Assembly (NCBI GenBank): GCA_015478725.1
Contig: JADMIG010000007.1
Span: 1-64,000, forward strand
Source of the DNA: Chloroflexota bacterium
Lineage (GTDB): Bacteria > Chloroflexota > Limnocylindria > Limnocylindrales > CSP1-4
Length of the DNA stretch: 64,000 bases
Direction: 5' to 3'
Shown here: piece after piece, positions 33,726 to 42,260 of the stretch
Numbering within the stretch: position 1 is the first letter of the stretch
Layout of the letters: each line of letters opens with the position of its first letter
Translations under genes and position numbers: made by a program
The notes under the pieces: generated by a model
The model's input: only the letters and a program-made list of their open reading frames with translations
Database searches by the model: none
What the model was told of the DNA's origin: nothing

Positions 33726-35234
33726 ATGCCGCACGGATCGATCGACACGCCCGCCTGGGTCCGCGACGCGGTCTTCTATGAGATCTTCCCGGATCGCTTC
33801 GCCCGGAGCCGGCGGGTCCGGCAGGCCGGCGAGTTCGAGCCGTGGGATGCGCCGCCGACCGCGCATGGCTTCAAGGGCGGCGACCTCCTCGGCATCGCCG
33901 AACGGCTGGCGGAGCTTGCCGAGCTCGGGATCACGGCGCTCTACCTGACGCCGATCTTCTCGTCCGCCTCGAACCACCGCTACCACGCCTACGACTACCT
34001 CGTGGTGGATCCGCTCCTCGGCGGCGACGCCGCGCTCGGCGAGCTCCTCGACGGGGCACATGCGCGGGGCATGCGGGTCATCCTCGACGGGGTGTTCAAC
34101 CACGCCGGCCGCGGGTTCTGGCCGTTCCACCACGTCCTCGAGGCGGGTGGCAACTCGCCGTACCGCGACTGGTTCCTCCTCGATTCGGAGGTCCTCGCCG
34201 GCTCGCGCGAGCTCAATGCGTACCCGGACCGGGGCGGACCCACGACGGCTCATGCTCCGCTCGGCTATCGCGCCTGGTGGGGCCTGGCCGCCCTGCCGAA
34301 GCTCAACGTCGCGAACCCGGATGTCCGCGAATACCTCCTCCGGATCGCCGAGCACTGGCTCCGCTTCGGGATCGACGGCTGGCGGCTGGACGTTCCGGCG
34401 GAAATCGACGATGCGGCGTTCTGGCGAGAGTTCCGCCGCCGCTGCCGGGCGGTGAACCCGGACGCCTACCTCGTCGGCGAGATCTGGGACGAGGCGCCGG
34501 ACTGGCTCCGCGGGGACCGGTTCGATGCCCTCATGAACTACCCGCTCGGGACGTCCATCCTCGGCTTCGCCGGCGGCGACGGCCTCGACCGCGCGGTCGT
34601 CGATCGCCACGACACGTACCGGCGGATGGTCGCGCCGCTCGACGGGCCGGCGTTCGCCGCCCGGCTCGCCCACCTGTTCTCGGTCTACGACCCGGCGATC
34701 ACCGCGGTCCAGCTCAACCTCATCGGGAGCCACGACACACCACGGGCGCTCACCGTCCTCGGCCGCGACCGGGCCGCGATGCGGATCGCCACGATCCTCG
34801 AGCTCACGCTGCCGGGGGCGCCGTGCATCTACTACGGCGACGAGATCGGGATGGAGGGCGGCAACGACCCGTCCTGCCGGGGTGCCTACCCGGTCGATCC
34901 GCTCGCCGGCGACCGCGACCTCCGCGCGTTCACCCAGGCCGCGATCGCCGCCCGGCGGGAGCACCCGTCGCTCCGGCGCGGCACCGTCCGGCCGCTCGCC
35001 GCCGCCGACCGCGCCGTCGTCCTGCTCCGCGAGGCGGACGGTGGACGGGCGATCGTCGCGGTGAACGCGGGACCGGGGCCGGCGGACCTGACGTTCGACC
35101 TCCCGGATCGGCCGTGGCGGGGATCGCGGCCGGTCGGACTCCCGGGCTGGGAATCGCGGGACCTCGAAACGACCGGCGAACGATCGAGGATCGTCATCGC
35201 GTCCCGCTCGGCGTCGATCGTCCTCGAGGCCTGA
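33726..35234 (+). CDS. GH13 neopullulanase/cyclomaltodextrinase-like enzyme
   Basis: A 502-residue cytoplasmic GH13 enzyme. It opens AWVRDAVFYEIFPDRFARS; region I is LDGVFNHAGRGF, region II GIDGWRLDVPAEI with the nucleophile, region III LVGEIWDEAP, region IV LIGSHDTPRAL, with YYGDEIGMEGG after it. This pattern is that of neopullulanase, cyclomaltodextrinase and maltogenic amylase, but the usual N-terminal starch-binding domain is absent. It would process imported maltodextrins. ATG at 33726 has AGAGGAGA just upstream; the frame extends to a GTG at 33657 overlapping the previous stop, less likely. Confidence 0.85.
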   Translation: MPHGSIDTPAWVRDAVFYEIFPDRFARSRRVRQAGEFEPWDAPPTAHGFKGGDLLGIAERLAELAELGITALYLTPIFSSASNHRYHAYDYLVVDPLLGGDAALGELLDGAHARGMRVILDGVFNHAGRGFWPFHHVLEAGGNSPYRDWFLLDSEVLAGSRELNAYPDRGGPTTAHAPLGYRAWWGLAALPKLNVANPDVREYLLRIAEHWLRFGIDGWRLDVPAEIDDAAFWREFRRRCRAVNPDAYLVGEIWDEAPDWLRGDRFDALMNYPLGTSILGFAGGDGLDRAVVDRHDTYRRMVAPLDGPAFAARLAHLFSVYDPAITAVQLNLIGSHDTPRALTVLGRDRAAMRIATILELTLPGAPCIYYGDEIGMEGGNDPSCRGAYPVDPLAGDRDLRAFTQAAIAARREHPSLRRGTVRPLAAADRAVVLLREADGGRAIVAVNAGPGPADLTFDLPDRPWRGSRPVGLPGWESRDLETTGERSRIVIASRSASIVLEA

Positions 35235-35270
35235 CCGGCCGGCCTCGGGCGCCCTCCTGCCGGGGAGCGC

Positions 35271-37472
35271 TCAGCCGGCCTCCGTGACGATCCGCTCGCG
35301 GCCGGGAGCGGCGACCGCGACCCCCGCCGCCGGCAGGTACATCCGCTCCGTGTACTCGTGGAGCATCCGTGTCATCGAGAACCGCCAGATCGTGCTCGCG
35401 ATCGACGCCCGCATGAGGGTGACCCAGGCTCGCGGGAGCCCGCTTCGGTCGCGGTCGTAGTAGCGCGGGACCACCTCCTCCTCGAGGATCCGGTAGAGGT
35501 CCGTGGCGTCCGCCCAGTCCTGGGCACCCTCGTCCGGGTTCGTCTCCCGCCCACCGATCGCCCAGCCGTTCGAGCCCGTCCAGCCCTCGTCCCACCAGCC
35601 GTCGAGGACGCTGACGTTCACGACGCCGTTCGCGGCCGCCTTCATGCCGGACGTTCCGGACGCCTCGAGCGGCCGGCGCGGGTTGTTGAGCCAGACATCG
35701 ACACCCTGGACGAGGAAGCGGGCGATCCGCATGTCGTAGTCCTCGAGGATGAAGACGCGACCGCGGAGCTTCGACGATCGTGATCGGGCGAAGATCTCCT
35801 GGATCACCTGCTGGCCCGGTCTGTCCGCCGGATGGGCCTTGCCGGCGAAGACGACCTGGACCGGCCGCTCGGTGTTCCAGACGAGCCGCTCGAGGCGGTC
35901 CATGTCGCTGAAGATCATGCCCGCCCGCTTGTACGTCGCGAAGCGCCGGGCGAAGCCGATCGTCAACGTGTCCGGGTCGAGCACCCGCTCGAGCTCCTCG
36001 AGCACGGACGGTGCCTCACCGTGGCGGCCGAACTGGGCCTGCAGGCGGCCGCGGGCGAAGATCGCGAGCTCGAACTTCTGGCGCCGGTGCGCTTCCCAGA
36101 GATCGGCATCGGGGATCCGGTCGAGGCGCTCCCACCAGCGCCGGGCGTCCGTCTTCCCGTCGAGATCGTCGAGGTCCGCATCGAGATAGCGGGAGAAGAG
36201 GTCGCGCAGCGGCCGGCCGAGCCACGTGGGGCTGTGGATGCCGTTCGTGATGCCGGCGATCGAGCCGTTCATGACGCCGTGCCATGTCGCGTTCGCGGTG
36301 GCCGCGTGGAGCTGGCTCACCGCGTTCGCGGCGTTCGTGAGGCGGAGGCTGAACGCGGTCATGTCGAACTGCTGGGGATCGCCGTCCACGCCGCGGCCGA
36401 TCTCGAGGATCCGCGCGGTCGGCACGCCACCGGTCCCCGGCCGGCCGTCGCCGTCGAGGAGCGGTCCGGCGACGCGTCGCACGAGCTCCACATCGAACCG
36501 CTCGTTGCCCGCCGAGATCGGGGTGTGGATCGTGAAGACACTGTCGCGCCTGACCCGGGCGAGCGCCTCGTCGAGCTCGAGACCGGCCGCCACGAACTCG
36601 CGAGCCCGTTCGGCGAGGAGGAATGCGCTGTGGCCCTCGTTGAGGTGCCAGACCGCCGGATCGATGCCGAGGGCACGGATCGCCCGGACCCCGCCGACGC
36701 CGAGGACGAGCTCCTGGTGGAGGCGCATCTCGCGGCCCCGGACGTAGAGGATGTGGGTGATCGGGCGGTCCGCCGGATCGTTCTCCGGGGTGTCCGAATC
36801 GAGGAGGAGGACCGGCACCCGGCCCACTTGGGCGAGCCAGACCGCGATCGTCAGCGTCCGCCCGGGCAGCTCCAGCTCGACGGTGAGCAGATCGCCCTCC
36901 GGATCGACGACCCGCAGGAGCGGATGGCGGGTGAGGTCGAAGTCCGGGTAGGCGTGCTCCTGGTGGCCGTCCGCGTCGATCGTCTGGCGGAAATAGCCCT
37001 GGCGGTACATGAGCCCGATCCCGACGAGCGGGAGGGCCATGTCACTCGCCGACTTCATGTGGTCGCCGGCGAGGACGCCGAGGCCGCCGGAGTAGATGCC
37101 GAGGCTCTCGTGGAACCCGTATTCGGCACAGAAGTAGGCGATCGGACCGCGGAGAGCGGCGGCGTGGCGCCGATGGAACCAGTGGTCGGCGCCGTTCGCC
37201 ATGTAGCGGTCGAAGTCGCCGATGACCGACTGGTACTCGGCCATGAACGCCGGATCGTCGAGGAGGTGGCCCCAGACGACGGAGCCGGACAGGACCGGGA
37301 TCGGGTCGCGGTAGCGGGCCCAGGCGGCCCCGTCCACCCGGCTGAAGAGGTTCTTCGCCGCCGGGTGCCACGACCACCAGAGGTTGTACGAGAGGCGGCG
37401 GAGGCCCTCGAGCTGCGGCGGGACGCGGAGGGTCGCACCGGGCAGCGTCGGTATGCGGACGATGGAGTCCAT
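35271..37472 (-). CDS. glgP: Glycogen/alpha-glucan phosphorylase (short type)
   Basis: A 733-residue GT35 phosphorylase of the short alpha-glucan phosphorylase group (TIGR02094 type), with the N-terminal DUF3417-like segment (GLRRLSYNLWWSWHPAA). The pyridoxal phosphate lysine lies in ASGTSGMKAAANGVVN; substrate-site segments include YFCAEYGFHES, LNEGHSAFLLAER and FARRFATYKRA. It releases glucose 1-phosphate from alpha-1,4-glucan ends. TATCAT lies 8 nt before the ATG. Divergent from glgA across 92 bp, an arrangement allowing joint control of storage and mobilisation. Confidence 0.93.
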   Translation of the reverse strand: MDSIVRIPTLPGATLRVPPQLEGLRRLSYNLWWSWHPAAKNLFSRVDGAAWARYRDPIPVLSGSVVWGHLLDDPAFMAEYQSVIGDFDRYMANGADHWFHRRHAAALRGPIAYFCAEYGFHESLGIYSGGLGVLAGDHMKSASDMALPLVGIGLMYRQGYFRQTIDADGHQEHAYPDFDLTRHPLLRVVDPEGDLLTVELELPGRTLTIAVWLAQVGRVPVLLLDSDTPENDPADRPITHILYVRGREMRLHQELVLGVGGVRAIRALGIDPAVWHLNEGHSAFLLAERAREFVAAGLELDEALARVRRDSVFTIHTPISAGNERFDVELVRRVAGPLLDGDGRPGTGGVPTARILEIGRGVDGDPQQFDMTAFSLRLTNAANAVSQLHAATANATWHGVMNGSIAGITNGIHSPTWLGRPLRDLFSRYLDADLDDLDGKTDARRWWERLDRIPDADLWEAHRRQKFELAIFARGRLQAQFGRHGEAPSVLEELERVLDPDTLTIGFARRFATYKRAGMIFSDMDRLERLVWNTERPVQVVFAGKAHPADRPGQQVIQEIFARSRSSKLRGRVFILEDYDMRIARFLVQGVDVWLNNPRRPLEASGTSGMKAAANGVVNVSVLDGWWDEGWTGSNGWAIGGRETNPDEGAQDWADATDLYRILEEEVVPRYYDRDRSGLPRAWVTLMRASIASTIWRFSMTRMLHEYTERMYLPAAGVAVAAPGRERIVTEAG

Positions 37473-37480
37473 GGCCGCGA

Positions 37481-37486
37481 ATGATA
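37481..37486 (-). promoter_or_regulatory. -10 box of glgP
   Basis: TATCAT on the minus strand, 8 nt before the ATG at 37472. Confidence 0.4.
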
Positions 37487-37552
37487 CGGCCCGCAGCGGC
37501 CCGCTCGGCCTGTTGACGGCCGCGCGGCCCGCGCGGCCCGACGCGCGCTCGC

Positions 37553-37558
37553 TACCAT
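37553..37558 (+). promoter_or_regulatory. -10 box of glgA (leaderless type)
   Basis: TACCAT followed by 6 nt and the ATG at 37565. Confidence 0.42.
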
Positions 37559-37564
37559 GCCGCC

Positions 37565-39133
37565 ATGCGGATCGCCTTCATCGCCGCCGAGTGCGAGCCC
37601 TGGGCCAAGACCGGCGGCCTCGGCGATGTCGTCGACGCGCTCGCGCGGGCGCTGCCGCAGGCGATCCCCGGGCCGGACGGCGCGCCGGTGGACGGGCCGG
37701 TGGACGTCTTTCTGCCGCGCTACCGGAGCGTGGCGGTCCCGCCGGGCGAACACCCGACCATCGTCGTCCGCGTCCCGGACCCGCTAGCCGTGCACGGCTC
37801 GACGGAGATCCGGGTCCTGTCGATCGCCGGCGACGGCTACCGGCTCCGCCTCGTCGATCACCCGGCGGCGTTCGACCGGGACGGCCTGTACGGCCATCCG
37901 GACGATGCGTGGCGCTTCGGGATCCTCTGCCGGGCGGCGCTCGAGGCGTTGCGGAGCGACGCGGCGGCTCCCGGGGGCGTCGCCGTCGACGTCCTCCATG
38001 TCCACGACTGGCATTCCGGTCCTGCGCTCATCGAGCGGGCCGGCCGGCTCGCGGCGGATCCGGTGATCGGCCGGGCGAGCGCCGTTCTCACGATCCACAA
38101 CCTCGCGTACCACGGTTGGGTGCCGCTCGCGGACCTCGGCCAGCTCGGCCTCGCGCCGGGCGACGGCATCGTGGCCCCGGGTGCCGTCGGCGTCGACCTC
38201 CTCTGGGACGCGATCGAACGGGCCGACATCGTCAACACCGTGAGCCCGGGCTTCGCCGTCGAGGCGCTGACGCCGGAGTTCGGCTTCGGCCTCGATCCCA
38301 CCCTCGTGGCGAAGGGCGATCGCTTCGTCGGCATCCTCAACGGCCTCGACACCACCCTCTGGGATCCGGCGACGGACGCGGACCTCGCCGCGCCGTACGA
38401 CCGATCCGATCGGTCCGGGAAGGCCGCCTGCCGGGCCGACATGCTGCGCCGGCTCGGGCTCGATCCGGCCGATCCGTCACCCGTCCTCGGGACGATCGGG
38501 CGGCTCGATCCGCAGAAGGGCTTCGACATCCTCGCCGACGCCGCCCCGCGACTCGTCGACGGTGGCGCGCGGATCGTCATCCAGGGGAGCGGCGACCCGA
38601 TCATCGCCGGCCGGCTCCGGGCGCTCGCCGGGGCTCGCCCATACCAGGTCGCGTTCGTCGAGCGATTCGACCGCGCGATGGCGCGCCGGATCTACGCGGG
38701 CTCGGACCTGTTCCTCATGCCGTCGCGCTTCGAGCCGAGCGGCCAGGGTCAGATGATCGCCCTCCGTTACGGGACGCCGCCCGTCGTCCATGCGACCGGC
38801 GGCCTTCGCGACTCGGTGATCGACGAGGACGACCATCCTGGCCACGGGACCGGGTTCACGTTCCGGAACGCGACGCCCGAGGGCCTCATCTGGTCGGTCG
38901 GCGAGGCGACCGAGCGGTTCGAGGCCCGCGCTCCCGGGCCCACCGGCTGGGACGCCATCGTGGACCGCGCGATGGCGGTCGATTTCGACTGGCGGACCGG
39001 CTCGGCGCCCCGCTATCTCTCGCTGTACCGCCGGGCGATCGAGCTCCGCCGCGCGGCCCTCACTGCGCGACGCGCGCGGCCGCGTTCCACGATCCGTCGG
39101 CGAACCGCCACGGTGAAGCGCGGCGGCGCCTAG
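37565..39133 (+). CDS. glgA: Glycogen synthase (GT5)
   Basis: A 522-residue GT5 glycosyltransferase with two Rossmann domains. The ADP-glucose loop is AKTGGLGDVVDALARALP near the N-terminus; LTIHNLAYHG, TVSPGFAVEALTPEFG and IGRLDPQKGFDILADA follow, and FLMPSRFEPSGQGQMIALRYGTPP forms the nucleotide-sugar site. It elongates alpha-1,4-glucan. No ADP-glucose pyrophosphorylase or branching enzyme gene lies in the window. The last 20 residues are Arg-rich. Leaderless-type start. Confidence 0.93.
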   Translation: MRIAFIAAECEPWAKTGGLGDVVDALARALPQAIPGPDGAPVDGPVDVFLPRYRSVAVPPGEHPTIVVRVPDPLAVHGSTEIRVLSIAGDGYRLRLVDHPAAFDRDGLYGHPDDAWRFGILCRAALEALRSDAAAPGGVAVDVLHVHDWHSGPALIERAGRLAADPVIGRASAVLTIHNLAYHGWVPLADLGQLGLAPGDGIVAPGAVGVDLLWDAIERADIVNTVSPGFAVEALTPEFGFGLDPTLVAKGDRFVGILNGLDTTLWDPATDADLAAPYDRSDRSGKAACRADMLRRLGLDPADPSPVLGTIGRLDPQKGFDILADAAPRLVDGGARIVIQGSGDPIIAGRLRALAGARPYQVAFVERFDRAMARRIYAGSDLFLMPSRFEPSGQGQMIALRYGTPPVVHATGGLRDSVIDEDDHPGHGTGFTFRNATPEGLIWSVGEATERFEARAPGPTGWDAIVDRAMAVDFDWRTGSAPRYLSLYRRAIELRRAALTARRARPRSTIRRRTATVKRGGA

Positions 39134-39195
39134 AATCGCGGCCGACCGATCGGCGCCCGGGGGAGTCCGAACGGCGCCCGAGCGCGGAGGATCCC

Positions 39196-39585
39196 ATGTC
39201 GAACCAGTTCGTCGTCCAGCTTTCCAATCGGCCCGGGGGACTTGCGACGCTCGCCGAATCGCTCGCCGCCCGGGGGGTCGATCTTCGCGCCATCGGCGGC
39301 GGCGGGATCGGCGATCTCGGCCACATCATCCTCACCACCGCGGACGACGCGGCGACGCGGGCCGTCCTCGAGGAGGGTGCCTACACGTTCATCGAAGGCG
39401 AGTCGATCCTCGCCGAGGTGAACGATCGGCCGGGCGGCATGGCGACGATCGCACGGGCCCTCGCGGACGCCGGGGTCAACATCTACGGCCACCTCTTCCT
39501 CGGCCGATGGGGCGACCGGGCGATGTTCGCCTTCGTCGTGGACGATCCGGTGACGGCCCGCCCGATCCTCGAACGGAAGGGCTGA
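39196..39585 (+). CDS. Double ACT-domain protein
   Basis: A 129-residue protein made of two ACT-type domains: NQFVVQLSNRPGGLATLAES (1-65) and SILAEVNDRPGGMATIARAL (70-129). The RPGG turn is the amino-acid binding edge of ACT domains. No enzyme domain is attached, so it may be a regulator or amino-acid sensor. GGAGG lies 7-8 nt before the ATG. It follows glgA but has its own ribosome binding site, and the link to glycogen is probably only positional. Confidence 0.75.
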   Translation: MSNQFVVQLSNRPGGLATLAESLAARGVDLRAIGGGGIGDLGHIILTTADDAATRAVLEEGAYTFIEGESILAEVNDRPGGMATIARALADAGVNIYGHLFLGRWGDRAMFAFVVDDPVTARPILERKG

Positions 39586-39595
39586 ACCCGGGCGG

Positions 39596-40021
39596 TCAGC
39601 CGATGAGCCGCGCGATGGCCGGTGTGGCCGGATCGATCCACGCCAGGCCCGGGACCGAGGCAAAGGCCTGATCGGCGGAGACGAGCGCCTCCGCGCCGCG
39701 ACCGAGCGCTACCGCAGCGAGCACGGCGTCGAACGCGCCGAGCTCAGGGTGGCGCTCGAACAGCTGAAGGCCGCGCTCCTGGTCGTCCGAGGTCGTCATG
39801 AGCGGGCTCAGGGCGGCGACGTAGTGACGCGCGATACGCACGGCGTCCGACCGCGATCGGCGGCGCGCCCGGATGTGCGTGAACTCCTGGATCGCCTCGA
39901 TCGTGGTCGTCGCCTCCAGACGCCCCTCCGCGTGAGCCGCCAGGAGGCGGCGGCAGGGCTCACGAAGGGGATGCTCCTCGCCGACGGCGTAGGCCAGGAC
40001 CGTCGTGTCGAGGAGGATCAT
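39596..40021 (-). CDS. vapC: PIN-domain toxin, VapC family (module 1)
   Basis: A 141-residue PIN-domain ribonuclease. The acidic site is visible: Asp5 in LLDTTVLAY, Glu in TTIEAIQEFTH, Asp in LGAFDAVLAAVAL and Asp in LVSADQAF. VapC toxins cleave specific tRNAs or rRNA. It overlaps the antitoxin stop by 4 nt (ATGA). It is clearly paralogous to the toxin of module 2 (shared EHPLRxPCxRLLA and LEAxT...IQE blocks). Confidence 0.85.
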   Translation of the reverse strand: MILLDTTVLAYAVGEEHPLREPCRRLLAAHAEGRLEATTTIEAIQEFTHIRARRRSRSDAVRIARHYVAALSPLMTTSDDQERGLQLFERHPELGAFDAVLAAVALGRGAEALVSADQAFASVPGLAWIDPATPAIARLIG

Positions 40022-40269
40022 CCCGAGCGCTCGCGTGCGTCGTCGAGCTCGCGTCGAAGCTCACCCGGTTGCGCGGGCACCGGCATCGGCTCGGCTGCCA
40101 GGATCTGCGCGATGGCGCTCCGGCGGAGATCGGCGTCCGCCGGGAGCTGGTCGATCGCGTCGCGGATGACCGCGGCCACGGAGACTCGACGGCGCTCGGC
40201 CTCAGCGGCCACCTTGCGGTAGCGCGGCTCGTCGAGAAGGACGTGAACGCGGCGTTCCAGATTGCGCAT
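40018..40269 (-). CDS. vapB: VapB-type antitoxin (module 1)
   Basis: An 83-residue protein. The N-terminal half forms a ribbon-helix-helix-like DNA-binding region (NLERRVHVLLDEPRYRKVAA; RRRVSVAAVIRDAIDQLP); the C-terminal tail would bind VapC. ATG at 40269 is chosen over 40275 because TAGCGT then lies exactly 6 nt upstream, the pattern found at many genes here. An inverted repeat overlaps promoter and start, expected for autorepression by the VapBC complex. Confidence 0.82.
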   Translation of the reverse strand: MRNLERRVHVLLDEPRYRKVAAEAERRRVSVAAVIRDAIDQLPADADLRRSAIAQILAAEPMPVPAQPGELRRELDDARERSG

Positions 40270-40288
40270 GTGCATACGCTAGCACATG
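40267..40288. promoter_or_regulatory. vapBC operator and -10 box
   Basis: CATGTGC (40267-40273) and GCACATG (40282-40288) form a perfect inverted repeat with 8-bp spacer. The spacer contains the minus-strand -10 box TAGCGT (40281-40276). Confidence 0.6.
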
Positions 40289-40349
40289 AAAGTCCCCCAC
40301 ACGCGGGCGACCGGGTCGGAGGAGCCGGCGAGAGGTCGCGGGAGGTCGA

Positions 40350-40355
40350 TAGACT
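40350..40355 (+). promoter_or_regulatory. -10 box of the VOC gene (leaderless type)
   Basis: TAGACT followed by 7 nt and the ATG at 40363. Confidence 0.45.
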
Positions 40356-40362
40356 GCGCTCG

Positions 40363-40716
40363 ATGATTCGCGTCGGTTCGATCGTTCTCCGCGTCGACGA
40401 TCTGGCGCGCCAGACGCAGTTCTGGGCAGCAGCGCTCGACTACGTGCCGCGCGAGGAAACGAGCGACGATTTCGTGCTGCTGCGCCCGAGGGACGGTGTC
40501 GGGCCGAACCTCTCGCTCGATCGGGTGCGCTCGAAAGTGCAGGTGCCGCCTCGCATCCATCTCGATCTCTACGCCGAGGACCAGGCCGGCGAGGTCGAGC
40601 GGCTCATCGCACTGGGTGCCACCGAGGTGCACTGGGACAAGCGCCCGGCGGACGCTGACTACGTCATCCTGGCGGACCCGGAGGGCAACCGCTTCTGCAT
40701 CGTGGACGCGGGTTGA
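40363..40716 (+). CDS. VOC/glyoxalase superfamily protein
   Basis: A 117-residue single VOC-fold protein with the two beta-alpha-beta-beta-beta modules (GSIVLRVDDLARQTQFWAAA; RIHLDLYAEDQAGEVERLIA; YVILADPEGNRFCIVD). The usual metal ligands are only partly visible (His in RIHLDLY, Glu in PEGNRF). Members include glyoxalases, dioxygenases and antibiotic-binding proteins; the specific function is unknown. It is transcribed against the two flanking vapBC modules and has its own leaderless-type promoter. Confidence 0.78.
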   Translation: MIRVGSIVLRVDDLARQTQFWAAALDYVPREETSDDFVLLRPRDGVGPNLSLDRVRSKVQVPPRIHLDLYAEDQAGEVERLIALGATEVHWDKRPADADYVILADPEGNRFCIVDAG

Positions 40717-40772
40717 GGCCAGCCCGCGACGCGCCCGCGGATCGTCCCGTCGCGGACGGGATCAGTCGCGGA

Positions 40773-41195
40773 TCAGCCCTGGATCGACCCGTCGTCGGGC
40801 GCGATCCGGCGGATCTCCGAGACCGCATCGAAGCCGCGATCCGGGCTGACGATCTCGCGGATCCCCTCCTCGAGGCAGGTCGCCACGTGGACCAGGTCGC
40901 GCGCCGCAAGCGCGGTGTAGCGTCCGACGAGGTCCGGCATGCGTCGCATGACCGCATCGGTGATGGGCAACACGGGGGCGAAGAGATCGAGTGCATCGCG
41001 CGCCATGGCCGCGCCCACGTCCGGGCGCCGCAGGGCGCTGAACCGATGCAGGATCTCCTGGATCACCTCGGCCGAGGTCACTGCCTCCAGGCGTTGCTCG
41101 GCGACGCGGGCCAGGAGACGCTGACACGGGTCGCGCAGCGGGTGTTCGGCTCCCGCCGCGTACATGATGATCGCCGTATCAACGAAGACGGTCAT
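40773..41195 (-). CDS. vapC: PIN-domain toxin, VapC family (module 2)
   Basis: A 140-residue PIN ribonuclease with Asp6 in VFVDTAIIMYAAG, Glu in TSAEVIQEILH, Asp in AARDLVHVATCL and Asp in VSPDRGFD. Start ATG at 41195 overlaps the antitoxin stop by ATGA. It is a diverged paralogue of the module 1 toxin. A frame extension upstream lies over the antitoxin gene and is rejected. Confidence 0.85.
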   Translation of the reverse strand: MTVFVDTAIIMYAAGAEHPLRDPCQRLLARVAEQRLEAVTSAEVIQEILHRFSALRRPDVGAAMARDALDLFAPVLPITDAVMRRMPDLVGRYTALAARDLVHVATCLEEGIREIVSPDRGFDAVSEIRRIAPDDGSIQG

Positions 41196-41437
41196 CCGCG
41201 TCCGCGGTCCGCGCCTCGTACGATCTCGTCCTTCATCCGCTCCCAGTCGTCGACCGGCGCCCCGATCGAGGTCAGCGACTCGAGCGCTTCCTGCCGGGGG
41301 CGGGCGCGAGGCAGCGTATAGGCGTCGACCGCGTCGCGGATCACCGCCCCTACCGAGCGCCTCTCCCGTGCCGCGATGCGCACCAGTCGTGCCCGCTGTC
41401 CGGGCGTCAGGAGCACCTGGGTTCGTTCGGTCAACAT
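41192..41437 (-). CDS. vapB: Antitoxin of VapC module 2
   Basis: An 81-residue protein with an RHH-like N-terminus (TERTQVLLTPGQRARLVRIA; RRSVGAVIRDAVDAYTL) and a C-terminal tail (APVDDWERMKDEIV). The VGAVIRDAVD segment matches VAAVIRDAID in module 1, supporting common origin. TATAGT lies 6 nt before the ATG with no ribosome binding site, so the message is probably leaderless. Confidence 0.82.
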   Translation of the reverse strand: MLTERTQVLLTPGQRARLVRIAARERRSVGAVIRDAVDAYTLPRARPRQEALESLTSIGAPVDDWERMKDEIVRGADRGRG

Positions 41438-41443
41438 GCACAG

Positions 41444-41449
41444 ACTATA
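41444..41449 (-). promoter_or_regulatory. -10 box of vapBC module 2 (leaderless type)
   Basis: TATAGT on the minus strand, 6 nt before the ATG at 41437. Confidence 0.5.
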
Positions 41450-41508
41450 ACATGTGACCTGACCAGCGTCGCGGTGGACCGCGGCTGACCCCGATGTGCG
41501 CGTGAGCT

Positions 41509-42168
41509 CTATGTCCGTGTAGTCGGCACCCCGAGGCCCACCGGGCAGCTCACCCCGGTGCTGTGGTCCGGACAGTAGCCGTTCGGGTTCTTCTCGAGGT
41601 ACTGCTGGTGGTAGTCCTCGGCGTAGTAGAACGGGGCCGTCGACACCTCCGTCGCGATGCTGCCGTAGCCGGCCTCGGTGAGTCGTTCCTGGTAGGCGGC
41701 GCGTGACGCCTCGGCCACCTGTCGCTCGGCGTCATCCGCGACGACGATGAGCGAGCGGTATTGCGTCCCAACGTCGTTGCCCTGGCGCATCACCTGGGTG
41801 GGATCGTGTGCCTCCCAGAAGACCTTGAGCAGCTGTTCGTAGGAGACCTTCGCCGGGTCGTAGACCACGAGGACGACCTCGGCGTGGCCGGTCGCGCCGG
41901 AGCACACCTCGCCGTAGGTCGCGTTCGACGTGTAGCCGCCGGCGTACCCGACCGCGGTCGAGACGACGCCCGCCGTCCGCCAGAAGTCGCGTTCGGCACC
42001 CCAGAAGCAGCCGAGACCGAAGATCGCGGTCTTCGTCCCATCCGGGAACGGCGGGACGATCCGTTCGCCGCTGACGAGATGGCGCTCGGCGACGGGCATC
42101 GGGTCCGGTCGGCCGGCAGGGGCGGACCCGGGGGAGGGCATGGACGGCTGACGTCGGAAGAGGAACAT
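41509..42168 (-). CDS. msrA: Peptide-methionine (S)-S-oxide reductase
   Basis: A 219-residue MsrA. The catalytic Cys lies in [41 protein letters not shown] and YFYAED-like [21 protein letters not shown] complete the site, and a resolving Cys lies in TGVSCPVG. It repairs oxidised methionine using thioredoxin. The first 40 residues are a Pro-rich extension without membrane signal. TAGACT is 6 nt before the ATG. Single-gene transcript. Confidence 0.93.
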   Translation of the reverse strand: MFLFRRQPSMPSPGSAPAGRPDPMPVAERHLVSGERIVPPFPDGTKTAIFGLGCFWGAERDFWRTAGVVSTAVGYAGGYTSNATYGEVCSGATGHAEVVLVVYDPAKVSYEQLLKVFWEAHDPTQVMRQGNDVGTQYRSLIVVADDAERQVAEASRAAYQERLTEAGYGSIATEVSTAPFYYAEDYHQQYLEKNPNGYCPDHSTGVSCPVGLGVPTTRT

Positions 42169-42174
42169 GGCCGC

Positions 42175-42180
42175 AGTCTA
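42175..42180 (-). promoter_or_regulatory. -10 box of msrA (leaderless type)
   Basis: TAGACT on the minus strand, 6 nt before the ATG at 42168. Confidence 0.45.
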
Positions 42181-42260
42181 CGCGGCGTCCGTGACGGTCC
42201 GGTGACCAACGGGCGCGAGATCGCCGGCGACGAACAAGCGCCGATCGCGGCCGACGAGCT

